The notes beneath the pieces are model-generated. The model had not been told where the DNA came from. It made no database searches and was given only the letters and a program-made list of their open reading frames with translations. The position numbers and the translations under genes are program-made. This document shows, piece after piece, positions 35,491 to 47,084 of a stretch of 64,000 bases of DNA. This stretch comes from Morinoia aosen (lineage: Eukaryota; Arthropoda; Malacostraca; Amphipoda; Talitridae), in the NCBI GenBank assembly GCA_030386875.1, contig CM059556.1, positions 36,124,964 to 36,188,963 on the forward strand, read 5' to 3'. How positions within the stretch are numbered: position 1 is the first letter of the stretch; each line of letters opens with the position of its first letter.

Positions 35491-35914
35491 GATCATTGTA
35501 AGACTGTCGCAGCTCAAATTTTGTCATTTCACAGGAGAAGCATTCTAAAGTTTGTAAGTCATATAACTTTAATAATTTCACGCAAATCAACCAACGCCAT
35601 CTCTCGGCCAAAAATGCACTTAGACTTACGACTTTACCGCTATTAGACGCAAAATTAAATTAGCATTCTTATAAACATTGTAACTCTATACCTACAATTT
35701 TTGAGTTATGACAGTATTGCAATGATGCAGCGAAATGTCGTGGCCATACTCCACTCACTGTAGTGCTACTCGCAAAATGAAACTGGTTTCAAGTTTGGCT
35801 ATTCACTTTAGAACTTAAGTCTCAAGTGAAATTTATCATTCATATATCTTTTACGCTAGCTGTTAAATTAGTCGCTCAAGCAGAATGAAATTAGAACATT
35901 GCTTAATAAATAAA

Positions 35915-36165
35915 CCATAAATGAACGTCAATCCATAAATCTAACCATAAATAAACTTGACCATAAATCCAACCGTAAATAAACTTGACCATAAATCCAA
36001 CCCCCAATAAACTTGAACAGACTGTATATCTAGCCATAAATAAACTTGACCATATATATCACCATAAAATACTTGAACATAAATCTAACCATAAATCAAC
36101 TTGACCATAAATCCAACCATAAGTAAACTTGACCACAAATCCAACCATAAATGAGCAGGAACTAT
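35915..36165. repeat. tandem repeat, 28 bp unit, ~9 copies
   Basis: Unit cataaatccaaccataaata followed by aacttgac, with moderate divergence. Confidence 0.88.
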
Positions 36166-37581
36166 ATATGACTGTCAATCGGACACTACAATTAAATCGG
36201 GACACATGAAGTATACGTATGTAGATAACGATCTGATGGCCACGATTCCCTTAAATAAATGTACCTTCACTACAGTATTGGAGAATTTCGTCATTAGTCA
36301 CAGTGGCTTTTCGGTGTGAGTATTTTTCTCCTCGCTATGTTGGAAAAGAACGAGTCACTGGAGATATTTGGGTTGTGTTGGAATGCTTCTAGACTCGCGA
36401 TTGTTTACGGAAGCTTGCCGTGCGATTTCTTCATCTGTTTCTGCTCGATCAATAACTGTATCCGTGCTCTGTATGCTCGACCAATAACAGTTCCGACTAC
36501 TGTATGTTCGACGAATGTGTTTCCACTGAATTTTAATTTAGTTCACGGTCATGAAGGTGACAGAAATATTTTAAGGACTATTTTTCTAAGTCCACATTGC
36601 CCTCACAATTAAACAGCATTGCTTTTAGCAATATGGTTGTTACACAATACAGCATTTATTACACTTAATAGTAATTTTAACCCTTTTTATTAGGTTTCAG
36701 TGATTTTCAGTCCATGAATTACGTATTTTACGCCCTACAGTGCGCAAATACCATATTAATTTGGAGTGTGGACAATTTTTTGAACAGATGTGATTATCAG
36801 TTACAGCTGGTAACGTGATAAGAATATAAATATTCATCATTTACTACGCAAAAAACAACTATATAGACTGTTCTACTTGGTGAAATTTGGTTTTCAGGTA
36901 AACCAGGTTTTTCTACAGCGAAACAAAATCGTTTCATTTGAAGTTTCCTCTAAAATGGCATTCCTAGCTACAAATTTCACACACAAAAGTTGGCACACTC
37001 GTTCGACGGTTCTAATCGTCAGAGATAAAATCGCAGTGAGCCATATAATGGTCTCAAAAGCCTTTAGAGTGTACGAAGCGCAATATCAGTTCTGAATCAT
37101 TTACAGCCCGGGCATTTATTCCGTCAATGCAATAACTGTAATCGTTATTGCTTTGCTGCTGCATTGGCTGTCGTGCTCTGTTCTGTCGCAGTCCCACTGT
37201 AACAGAAGCACTGCAACAACAGCAGTGACAACGAGCACTACGGCTTCGGTGCCGAAACTCTGTATATTCACTGTTTGAAAGTACACAGTTGCTTGCTTGC
37301 TTGTATGGTTGGACCCTCTTGCTGTTACGATCTCAACGATTTACATACGGGGAATATTGAAATCTATATATGATAGGAAAGGACTCTTAATTTATCACAC
37401 ATTGAAATCGAGATGGATTTGCTCAATGACCGTATCTGTGATACACGTTTTACCAATGCTCAGTTATAAGAATATTTTTGTAGCAGGTATTATTAGGATG
37501 GATATATTTGTTTGACATCCAAATCTGGAAAACTTACTTAAGGAAAATATTTAATATAGTCATTTTTGATCAGTCGTGCAC
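36166..37581. other. mostly unique DNA, no gene seen
   Basis: A three-copy degraded ~31-bp repeat ('ctgtatgctcgaccaataac') lies at about 36440-36515. Short frames only. Confidence 0.4.
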
Positions 37582-37987
37582 AATCACTATTATAAAAGGA
37601 GCCGCGTCCGTCCGTCCCTCCGTCCGGCATTAATCTGAAGAATTTCATCCCATCTTTCTTGAGTTGAATTCGATTGTGCAAGCCGATGCTGTTAGGCATT
37701 AGTCTGAAGAATTTCCACCCCTTCTTTCTTGAGTTGAATTCTCTCATGCCAGCGCTATGCCGAAGAATTTCCTCGCTTCTTCCATGTGTCCAGCTTTCTC
37801 TAGCTACTCGGTGTTGCTCTGCATTATTCCGTAGAGTTTCCAAACGCCGGTCAAGGATCAATTTAGCTCTAGCTTCTCGTTTGCGAGCAACATTGCTTCG
37901 TCTTGCCATCTCGTATTGTTCAACCGATCGTCTTCGGCGTTTTTCTTGCTGTCGAAGTCTTGCTACTTCTCTCTTGCGGTTGGACAC
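37538..37987 (-). pseudogene. basic Arg-rich frame inside the TIR element
   Basis: 149 codons opening at a GTG. The first ~70 residues are rich in Arg, Lys, Glu and Ala in a helical pattern (for example RLRQQEKRRRRSVEQYEMA). Then a motif ending KFFRLMP is repeated twice, because the DNA is duplicated. The frame runs through the left terminal repeat, so its C-terminus is an artefact. Arg-rich N-terminal repeats of this style occur at the start of Helitron-like Rep/helicase proteins, so it may be a leftover of one. That is a resemblance only. There is no ATG in frame, and a stop lies just upstream. Confidence 0.3.
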
Positions 37988-38347
37988 ATTTCAATCCATG
38001 GTGGCCTCTTTTACCGAAATTTTATTCTGAATTGTTGCCTATTATCTCTTCGACTCTTCGAAGCTTTTCGATAAAATCACAATTTCGAAAACAATAACTC
38101 AAGTTCCAAAATCTTGGGCCTTAATACTAAGTGGTAGCCATGTTACTGGTCGAACAAATTTAAAAGATTCCTTTTTGCATTATCAGTAAAAAATATCAAA
38201 GCAACAGGATGAATTTCAACAGAGAAAGCTCTATAGAATATTTCTATTTCTAAAAATAAGCCGATCGCGTATTGTGGATACCATAATCAAGAGGAGGTCA
38301 CACGGACGGAGGGACGGACGGACGCGGCTCCTTTTATAATAGTGATT
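37582..38347 (-). mobile_element. 766-bp DNA transposon with perfect 45-bp terminal inverted repeats
   Basis: The ends 37582-37626 and 38303-38347 are exact reverse complements over 45 bp. They begin aatcactattataaaaggag and contain ccgcgtccgtccgtccctcc. The match stops abruptly on both sides. Inside, a ~70-bp direct duplication lies at 37640-37740 and a basic minus-strand frame at 37987-37538. A related solo end lies at 25450-25507. Exact identity of the ends points to recent activity or hairpin-driven repair. Superfamily uncertain. Confidence 0.75.
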
Positions 38348-38388
38348 ATTAATATTATTTCTATTATTATTATTATTTATAGTTCCCA

Positions 38389-40209
38389 GTGATGGATGAT
38401 GTTCAAAATAAAATTACGAATGAATTAACCAAAATTAAACCCTCTACGAAAATAAACTCTTCTACAACTTTTCAAACGATAACTCCCACGATACATAAAA
38501 TCTCTCCATTAAAGCATGTAGTGCGTACACAAACAAAGATTGCTCAAATTTTAATTGAATCACAAAATGAGGAGAAAAAGTTTCTGAAAGGAATACGTTG
38601 TGGTTGTATCACTCTCTCCCTTCATTGTATCACTCTCTCCCTACATTGTATCACTCTCTCCCTTCATTGTATCACTCTCTCCCTACATTGTATTACTCTC
38701 TCCCTTCATTGTATCACTCTCTCCCTTCATTTTATCACTCTCTCCCTTCATTGTATCACTCTCTCCCTTCATTGTATCACTCTCTCCCTACATTGTATCA
38801 CTCTCTCCCTTCATTGTATCACTCTCTCCCTTCATTGTATCACTCTCTCCCTTCATTGTATCACTCTCTCCCTTCATTTTATCACTCTCTCCCTTCATTG
38901 TATCACTCTCTCCCTTCATTGTATCACTCTCTCCCTACATTGTATCACTCTCTCCCTTCATTGTATCACTCTCTCCCTTCATTGTATCACTCTCTCCCTT
39001 CATTGTATCACTCTCTCCCTTCATTGTATCACTCTCTCCCTTCATTGTATCACTCTCTCCCTTCATTGTATCACTCTCTCCCTACATTGTATCACTCTCT
39101 CCCTTCATTGTATCACTCTCTCCCTTCATTGTATCACTCTCTCCCTTCATTGTATCACTCTCTCCCTTCATTGTATCACTCTCTCCCTTCATTGTATCAC
39201 TCTCTCCCTTCATTGTATCACTCTCTCCCTTCATTGTATCACTCTCTCCCTTCATTGTATCACTCTCTCCCTACATTGTATCACTCTCTCCCTTCATTGT
39301 ATCACTCTCTCCCTTCATTGTATCACTCTCTCCCTTCATTGTATCACTCTCTCCCTTCATTGTATCACTCTCTCCCTTCATTGTATCACTCTCTCCCTTC
39401 ATTGTATCACTCTCTCCCTTCATTGTATCACTCTCTCCCTACATTGTATCACTCTCTCCCTTCATTGTATCACTCTCTCCCTTCATTGTATCACTCTCTC
39501 CCTTCATTGTATCACTCTCTCCCTTCATTGTATCACTCTCTCCCTTCATTGTATCACTCTCTCCCTTCATTGTATCACTCTCTCCCTTCATTGTATCACT
39601 CTCTCCCTTCATTGTATCACTCTCTCCCTTCATTGTATCACTCTCTCCCTTCATTGTATCACTCTCTCCCTTCATTGTATCACTCTCTCCCTACATTGTA
39701 TCACTCTCTCCCTTCATTGTATCACTCTCTCCCTTCATTGTATCACTCTCTCCCTTCATTGTATCACTCTCTCCCTTCATTGTATCACTCTCTCCCTTCA
39801 TTGTATCACTCTCTCCCTTCATTGTATCACTCTCTCCCTTCATTGTATCACTCTCTCCCTTCATTGTATCACTCTCTCCCTTCATTGTATCACTCTCTCC
39901 CTTCATTGTATCACTCTCTCCCTTCATTGTATCACTCTCTCCCATCATTGTATCACTCTCTCCCTTCATTGTATCACTCTCTCCCTTCATTGTATCACTC
40001 TCTCCCTTCATTGTATCACTCTCTCCCTTCATTGTATCACTCTCTCCCTTCATTGTATCACTCTCTCCCTTCATTGTATCACTCTCTCCCTTCATTGTAT
40101 CACTCTCTCCCTTCATTGTATCACACTCTCCCTACAACGGAGAGACCGTCCCTTTGCTGCTCACGAGGTAAACAAAAGGCTGCAAAAATTGTTCATAGAC
40201 TTTCCCTAA
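38389..40209 (+). CDS. hypothetical 606-codon frame with unique ends around a 7-residue repeat
   Basis: Opens with GTG then ATG (38392). About 70 residues of non-repetitive, hydrophilic, Thr/Lys-rich sequence (for example QTKIAQILIESQNEEKKF) lead in frame into ~73 copies of the heptapeptide CITLSLH. About 26 unique residues (RRDRPFAAHEVNKRLQ) follow, then a stop. All units are 21 bp, so frame is kept, but the other two + frames are open too. No signal peptide, known domain or splice evidence. Codon use in the unique ends is unremarkable. It could be chance read-through of a satellite flanked by open sequence; I think that is more likely than a gene. Confidence 0.2.
   Translation: MMDDVQNKITNELTKIKPSTKINSSTTFQTITPTIHKISPLKHVVRTQTKIAQILIESQNEEKKFLKGIRCGCITLSLHCITLSLHCITLSLHCITLSLHCITLSLHCITLSLHFITLSLHCITLSLHCITLSLHCITLSLHCITLSLHCITLSLHCITLSLHFITLSLHCITLSLHCITLSLHCITLSLHCITLSLHCITLSLHCITLSLHCITLSLHCITLSLHCITLSLHCITLSLHCITLSLHCITLSLHCITLSLHCITLSLHCITLSLHCITLSLHCITLSLHCITLSLHCITLSLHCITLSLHCITLSLHCITLSLHCITLSLHCITLSLHCITLSLHCITLSLHCITLSLHCITLSLHCITLSLHCITLSLHCITLSLHCITLSLHCITLSLHCITLSLHCITLSLHCITLSLHCITLSLHCITLSLHCITLSLHCITLSLHCITLSLHCITLSLHCITLSLHCITLSLHCITLSLHCITLSLHCITLSLHCITLSLHCITLSLHCITLSHHCITLSLHCITLSLHCITLSLHCITLSLHCITLSLHCITLSLHCITLSLHCITLSLHCITLSLQRRDRPFAAHEVNKRLQKLFIDFP
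38606..40133. repeat. minisatellite, 21 bp unit, ~73 copies
   Basis: Unit atcactctctcccttcattg followed by t, extremely uniform. A 'ctacattgt' variant recurs irregularly at about 8-12-unit intervals in the later part (38642, 38684, 38789, then near 39082, 39271, 39439, 39691). The + strand is strongly pyrimidine-rich. Both flanks are sharp. Confidence 0.97.
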
Positions 40210-40319
40210 GCAATTCCGCGTAAAATTAACATTTCCATTTTTTCACCCCTTATAATGCTCCGAAATCGTAAAAATAATTTTAAAAAATTCAGCGCTGTTG
40301 TCAGTAATTATACGTGAGC

Positions 40320-40535
40320 AACGAAATAAATTCTTTTCCAAATACGTAGGGGACAAAATGAATGCTTTTTCAAATACTTGGACGACGAAACAAATACTTT
40401 TTTAAATACGTGGGTCATGAAACAAATACTCTTTAACATATATGGGCGGCAAAACAAATACTTTTTGAAGAACGTGGGTGACGAAACAAATACATTTTGA
40501 AGTACGCGGGTGACGAAACAAATACTTTTTCCAAC
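40320..40535. repeat. degenerate tandem repeat, ~33-36 bp unit, ~6 copies
   Basis: 'acgtgggtgacgaaacaaat' followed by 'actttttgaaat' recurs with substitutions. Confidence 0.82.
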
Positions 40536-41303
40536 ATTAAAATTTATATTCTTGAGTACACTGTCGAATCAAGTTCAAGTTACAACCTTGTTTGAATATG
40601 TTTAATTTAGCATGCACAAGGCGTTGAAGTTTTTTTACAAAAACTATCTTTTGAATAAGCGTTTTATTAGTTCCTTTCGTACGTACTTCATCTCAGATGA
40701 GAAGTAGTAAGCGATATGCTGTTCAACAAACCATTTTTTGCATCTATATTGAACTAAAATAGTCTTGTTTTACCTTAGTTTATTACACCATAAAACCTTT
40801 TTTTTGTTAACCGATATTTTATTGAATAAATATTTTTGCTCGAAGAATTAGGTTTTAAAGAATAATTTCGAATACTTTATCGGTTAAGTACCATAACTGA
40901 TCATTTTAGGAACAAATGAAAAGGCAGAGTCATCAATACAGAGTACCTTGAAATAGGCCACGCTAATACCCAACTATAATTATCAGCAAAAATTAATGCG
41001 TTGCTTTAAAATCCTTACCTGCTTCCGCGAGAGTCATTAGTATCACAAGATATGCACTGAATTGGTGTTAAAATTCTTATTAATAAACATGTATTCTAAA
41101 AGTTAGAACTTCATTTCGCAACTGTTTCAAATGATGACCACCGGAAATATTTTCTATTTGGATTAAAAAAGCAACGGGAACTGGCACTCAACGAACGCCC
41201 GTGTTTGATTTAGACAAAATGCAGAACTTTGCAACAAAACCGGTCATTCGCGTAAGGCCGGGTCACGCCTGCACTATAAAGCGAGCCTCGAAAATTCAAA
41301 TTC
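40536..41303. other. unique AT-rich DNA, no gene seen
   Basis: No gene or RNA recognised. Confidence 0.4.
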
Positions 41304-43690
41304 TGACGATGAATGGCCATCATCCAGTAGTTCATTGTGATACTTTGGTGGGGTGATGAATCGGATGACCATCAACCAGTAATTAATAAAACCACTTTGG
41401 TAGGCTGATGAGGCGAATGACCATCATCCAGTAATTAATAAAGCCACTTTGGTTGGCTGATGAGGCAAATGGCCATCATCCAGTAATTAATAAAGCTACT
41501 ATGGTGGGGTGATGAGGCAAATGGCCATCATCCAGTAATTAATAAAGCTACTTTGGTAGGCTGATGAGGCAAATGGCCATCATCCAGTAATTAATAAAGC
41601 TACTTTGGTGGGGTGATGAGGCGAATGGCCATCATCCAGTAATTAATAAAGCTACTTTGGTAGGCTGATGAGGCAAATGGACATCATCCAGTAATTGATA
41701 AAGCTACTTTGGTGGGGTGATGAGGCGAATGGCCATCATCCAGTAATCAATAAAGCTACTTTGGTGGTGTGATGAGGCAAATGACCATCATCCAGTAATT
41801 AATAAAGCTACTTTGGTAGGCTGATGAGGCAAATGGCCATCATCCAGTAATTAATAAAGCTACTTTGGTGGGGTGATGAGGCAAACGGCCATCATCCAGT
41901 AATTTATAAAGCTACTTTGGTAGGCTGATGAGGCAAATGGCCATCATCCAGTAATTAATTAAGCGACTTTGGTGGGGTGATGAGGCAAATGGCCATCATC
42001 CAGTAATTAATTAAGCCCATTTTGTGGGGTGATGAGGCGAATGACCATCATCCAGAAATTAATTAAGCCACTTTGGTGGGGTGATGAGGCAAATGGCCAT
42101 CATCCAGTAATTAATTAAGCCACTTTGGTGGGGTGATGAGGCAAATGGCCATCATCCAGTAATTAAGCCACTTTGGTAGGCTGATGAGGCAAATGGCCAT
42201 CATCCAGTAATTAATTAAGCCACTTTGGTGGGGTGATGAGGCAAATGGCCATCATCCAGTAATTAATTAAGCCACTTTGGCGGGGTGATGAGGCAAATGG
42301 CCATCATTCAGTAATTAATTAAGCCACTTTGGTAGGCTGATGAGGCAAATGGCCATCATCCAGTAATTAATTAAGCCACTTTGGTGGGGTGATGAGGCAA
42401 ATGGCCATCATCCAGTAATTAATTAAGCCACTTTGGTGGGGTGATGAGGCAAATGGCCATCATCCAGTAATTAATTAAGCCACTTTGGTGGGGTGATGAG
42501 GCAAATGGCCATCATCCAGTAATTAATTAAGCCACTTAGGTGGGGTGATGAGGCAAATGGCCATCATCCAGTAATTAATTAAGCCACTTTGGTGGGGTGA
42601 TGAGGCAAATGGTCATCATCCAGTAATTAATTAAGCCACTTTGGTGGGGTGATGAGGCGAATGACCATCATCCAGAAATAAATTAAGCTACTTTGGTGGG
42701 GTGATGAGGCAAATGGCCATCATCCAGTAATTAATTAAGCCACTTTGGTGGGGTGATGAGGCGAATGACCATCATCCAGAAATAAATTAAGCCACTTTGG
42801 TGGGGTGATGAGGCAAATGGCCATTATCCAGTAATTAATTAAGCCACTTTGGTGGGGTGATGAGGCAAATGGCCATCATCCAGTAATTAATTAAGCCACT
42901 TTGGTGGGGTGATGAGGCAAATGGCCATCATCCAGTAATTAATTAAGCCACTTTGGTGGGGTGATGAGGCAAATGGCCATCATCCAGTAATTAATTAAGC
43001 CACTTTGGTGGGGTGATGAGGCAAATATCCATCATCCAGTAATTAATTAAGCCACTTTGGTGGGGTGATGAGGCAAATGGCGATCATCCAGTAATTAATT
43101 AAGCCACTTTGGTGGGGTGATGAGGCAAATGGCCATCATCCAGTAATTAATTAAGCCACTTTGGTGGGGTGATGAGGCAAATGGCCATCATCTAGTAATT
43201 AATTAAGCCACTTTGGTGGGGCGATGAGGCGAATGACCATCATCCAGTAATTAATTAAGCCACTTTGGTGGGGTGATGAGGCGAATGACCATCATCCAGT
43301 AATTAATTAAGCCACTTTGGTGGGGTGATGAGGCGAATGACCATCATCCAGTAATTAATTAAGCCACTTTGGTGGGGTGATGAGGCAAATGGCCATCATC
43401 CAGTAATTAATTAAGCCACTTTGGTGGGGTGATGAGGCGAATGGCCATCATCCAGTAATTAATAAAGCTACTTTGGTGGGGTGATGAGGCGAACGACCAT
43501 CATCCAGTAATTAATTAGGCCACTTTGGTGGGGTGATGAGGCAAATGGCCATCATCCAGTAATTAATTAAGCCACTTTGGTGGGGTGATGAGGCAAATGG
43601 CCATCATCCAGTAATTAATTAAGCCACTTTGGTGGGGTGATGAGGCGAATGGCCATCATCCAGAAATAAATCAAGCTACTTTCGTGCAGT
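41304..43690. repeat. minisatellite, 52 bp unit, ~46 copies
   Basis: Unit gtggggtgatgaggcaaatg, gccatcatccagtaattaat, taagccactttg. The first third alternates 'taggctgatgag' and 'ggggtgatgag' units and has 'aattaataaagc'; the later part has 'aattaattaagcc'. Each unit can form a stem (gatgaggc with gccatcatc) around an aaatg loop. Many contain TAATTAATTA. No long open frame. Confidence 0.97.
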
Positions 43691-45029
43691 TTCAATTTCC
43701 AAAAAGAGCGTATCAGTGATACACAGCTGCATCATTTCACATTAGAGTTATATTAGTTATCGAATAATTTGAGAGCTTCTCGTCGCAACTCGCACTGACC
43801 TCAACAGCTCACAGGCAAGCTCATCTCACTAAAAAAAGGAAAAAAGCTCTGTATTTTCAATAAACATCACTTGTGAAATACGGTAAAATAACGTATCTTT
43901 AAAGCACATGCTGCGCATCAGCTGAGATGGACGTGGCTGCAGTGGTAGTTGACTGCTATACTCAAATGTCATAATATATCTCTATGTGCCTCTTTACGAC
44001 ATTATCAATATATGTGCACTGGAGGTAAAATAAAGCTCGAATCATGAGCTTCTGAATCACGATACTTAATGTAACCTGCCTGATACACGGTCTATAAACA
44101 CAGTAAAAAAGCATCAATTTATTTGCTTGTACTGGAAGTGCTTATAAATTGCATGAGTCGTGAACGTTCTGCGCAGTGATACCGCATGACTTAAATGCAT
44201 TTTTTTATCAATTTATAACTCATCTTACACAATGACTCATTTGTAAAGTTACGCTTTCTGTGAAACACTCTGTAATTTTAGCCAGTGACTGTGAGGCCGT
44301 TTTTGATGATGCTGCAGCCATTAGAATGGAAGACAAAACAACTACAAAATATGGTACCACAAGCGTGCCCACTCAGGTATCTTCAAATCCAGTGCCGTCA
44401 GACACTAATCACGCACAGGCACCAAAGAAATACATTCACAATCATCAATTTTTCTTCACCAGGCTTAGAAGCTCATTTTAGTGGATTATCTCCATAGTAT
44501 TGCTCTGGAATGGACAATTTCATTAGTTTTATTAGAAAATCTAGAGTACGCTGTCCGTCATAAAGACGGGATTCGATATTTTCCTCGAATTAGCCCTAAA
44601 TCTCGATAACAAACCAATATTCCCATTCTTATGGTACCCGCGATTGAAATATTCTTTCACTTGTGCACTGGTGCAACTCGCATCACATATACGTTCATCA
44701 AGCATCCTTTGAAAGCGTTACAGACCCACACGCATCAACCAACCAACAAAACAACAACTTTGTGTTATTGTGGATTAAAATAAAGATCACTACATTTTTC
44801 ACGCCATGTTGAGCTTCTATCCGATAAAGAATTAAAAGTTTAATCGTAAATATTTTCCGTAGATAATACGGTTTCCAATAATTTAATTTAAATTACACGT
44901 AGAGTTTTTCTCTTAAATTCATTTCCTGTGGCTCTTTTATTGCGTAAATTGCGTAAAGAAATGCGGTTTATGAAAATACGCATTAAATTACGTGAGTGAA
45001 TTTTTTTTTCGTATGGTGCGGCTGTTTAT
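43691..45029. other. mostly unique DNA
   Basis: Holds one candidate exon (44282-44376), otherwise nothing recognised. Confidence 0.4.
44282..44376 (+). CDS. candidate internal exon, product unknown
   Basis: A 95-bp stretch is preceded by an acceptor-like ctctgtaattttag and followed by a donor-like CAG/gtatct. It is open in a frame reading SDCEAVFDDAAAIRMEDKTT and onward; the frame stays open for another 100 bp past the donor. Base composition is less AT-rich than its surroundings. No family recognised, and splice signals of this quality occur by chance. Confidence 0.22.
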
Positions 45030-45350
45030 ACAGTATGTCCCACAAAAACCAGAACCGAGTATTTATACCCGTATCAGTCATACCATCATAAGAATACCCT
45101 TATCAGTAATACCATTATAAGAATACCCGTATCTGTAATACTATCATAAGAATACCCGTGTCAGTTATACCATCGTAAGAATTCCCGTATCAGTAATACC
45201 ATCATAAGAATACCCGTATCAGTTATACCATCATAAGAATACCTGTTGCAGGTATACCTTCATTATTTTTGCTAGAAATTAAGTGCTTATGGTATTCTTA
45301 TGATGGTATTACTGAGACGGGAAAATAAATACTCTGCTCGGGATTTGTTG
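45030..45350. mobile_element. inverted-repeat unit enclosing a 29-bp tandem array
   Basis: Seven direct copies of a 29-bp unit (accatcataagaatacccgt followed by atcagtaat) fill 45066-45250. One inverted copy lies at 45289-45320. The outer flanks also pair imperfectly: 'ccagaaccgagtatttatac' near 45049 with 'aataaatactctgctcggga' near 45324. The left border 'tatacagtatgtccca' looks like a transposon terminus. A large hairpin is possible. Confidence 0.6.
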
Positions 45351-45464
45351 TTACGCGTAGACCAGGTAATTGATTGACTGAAGTCGAACTCTAAATTATG
45401 CAACTCTGCTTGTAACTTTAAGCGTGTAAATTCAAGTGTTATCAGTGTTTTCATAGAATTTAGG

Positions 45465-45690
45465 ATGGTGGAGTAATTTTAGTAAAGAATTTGGAGTCGA
45501 ATTGAACCAGTGATATTAATACCAAAATAATTTGGAATTAAATTAAACCAGTGATAATAACAAATAATTTGAAATTGAGGTGAACCAGTAGCATGAGTGG
45601 AAGGTTTGATATTGAATAGAACCGGTGATTTCAGTAAATACTTTGAAAATTAATCAATTGAACCAGTGATTTTAGTAAAATATTCAGTGC
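45465..45690. repeat. degenerate repeat, ~45 bp unit, ~5 copies
   Basis: 'attgaaccagtgat(a/t)(t/a)tagta' followed by 'aataatttgaaatt' recurs with strong divergence. Confidence 0.7.
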
Positions 45691-45906
45691 ATTAGTACAC
45701 GACGCGATAGCCAAGCGTGTTACTGCGTCTCAGCAGTGCTTACAGCTGAAGAAATCAACTGCATGAAATTAGCGCGCGCTCACTGCGTAACGGACATTTG
45801 GGCCTAAATTACTTCCTGAATAAATTTCACAAACGTATTTGTCGCTTGAAGCGATGTTCTTTACGACCGAAATCAAGTCGCATTTCACGCTCGGTGTGCC
45901 CTGCAA

Positions 45907-46095
45907 ATGGCAGGCAGGAGCGATCATTCGTTAAAGGATGTCGAAGAATTCATAAGTAATTTTCTTCGAGATTGCTGGCCACGCTCAGATGCCTTAACAA
46001 ACGAGCGAGAAATTGCTGTGTTCCTCAGAACTAATGAACATCCGTCTGAGAAGCGCCTCATACAGGCAGATGGAATTATAGCCCAGTATTATTGA
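45907..46095 (+). CDS. hypothetical 62-codon frame ending in the first unit of an 82-bp array
   Basis: ATG-initiated and protein-like in composition (MAGRSDHSLKDVEEFISNFL at the start). Its last ~14 codons (ADGIIAQYY, stop) correspond in frame to the repeat at 46050-46700, where the unit reads EDGNIAHHY and a stop. The array therefore seems to have grown from the 3' end of this frame. No family, signal peptide or membrane segment. It may be a terminal exon or a remnant. Confidence 0.3.
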   Translation: MAGRSDHSLKDVEEFISNFLRDCWPRSDALTNEREIAVFLRTNEHPSEKRLIQADGIIAQYY

Positions 46096-46700
46096 TCAGT
46101 GACCAAGCTCTAATGAAAATCACTTTAAAAAATGCTTTGTGAAGAAGGAAGATGGAAACATTGCCCATCATTATTGACCAGTGACCAAACTCTAATGAAA
46201 ATCACTTTGGAAAATGCTTTGTGAAGAAGGAAGATAGAAATACTGTCCAGAATTATTGATCAGTGACCAAGCTCTAATGAAAATCACTCTGAAAAGTGCT
46301 TTGTGAAGAAGGAAGATAGAAATACTGTCCAGAATTATTGACCAGTGACCAAGCTCTAATGAAAATCACTCTGAAAAATGCTTTGTGAAGAAGGAAGATA
46401 GAAATACTGTCCAGAATTATTGATCAGTGACCAAGCTCTAATGAAAATCACTTTGAAAATCGCCTTGTGAAGAAAGAATATGAGAATATCGTCATGCATT
46501 AAAGTCTAGTATTAAAGACCATTGGTGAAGAACGATATAAATCACTTTGAAAAACGCCTTGTGAAGGGAAGTTGGGAATATCGTCCAGTATTGAAGGCCA
46601 TTGGCCAAGAACTGATAAAAATCCTCATGAAAAAGGCCTTGTAAAAAGAGGAAGGAATATCGTCCGGCAATATTGATCAGTGGTGTTATTCCCATTGACC
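46050..46700. repeat. tandem repeat, 82 bp unit, ~7.5 copies
   Basis: Unit tattgatcagtgaccaagct, ctaatgaaaatcactttgaa, aaatgctttgtgaagaagga, agatagaaatactgtcc. Copies 2-5 are close; from 46450 on they degrade. Confidence 0.93.
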
Positions 46701-47084
46701 AGCCAGAGCCCACCATCACTAGTATTTATCAGGCACTCGGCCTATGGAGTTCAATGGGCTCATTGATGCCCTGATCATGACTTATGCGCATCATTTCAGC
46801 GTATGGGTACAAATGTTTCACAATGAATATGTTTAGTTCGGTGGGCTGTGCATTTACGTCCAGGATGATATATCAGAGCCGTTTGTCAAATGCGTTACAG
46901 GAATTTGCGCTCGTTAGAATTTATGACGCGTAATCTATCTAGCAGACATATGCAGGCTCTGGAAGTGGATTGGTTCGTTTCCCTGTAATAAAACTATATG
47001 CCATTTTAGTGAGCGTTTCTAGAAGTAAAACCATACAGCATTTTAGTGAGCGCTTTGCTCGAAGTTACTCCAACACTTACTCGA
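46701..47084. other. unique DNA, no gene seen
   Basis: A short repeated phrase 'aaaactatatgccattttagtgagcg' type occurs twice near 46985-47055. No gene recognised. Confidence 0.4.

Noticed and set aside
41304-43690. Hammerhead ribozyme-like ctgatgag in some 52-bp units
   Set aside because: The GAAA after stem II and the cleavage triplet context are missing. Only the first core segment matches.
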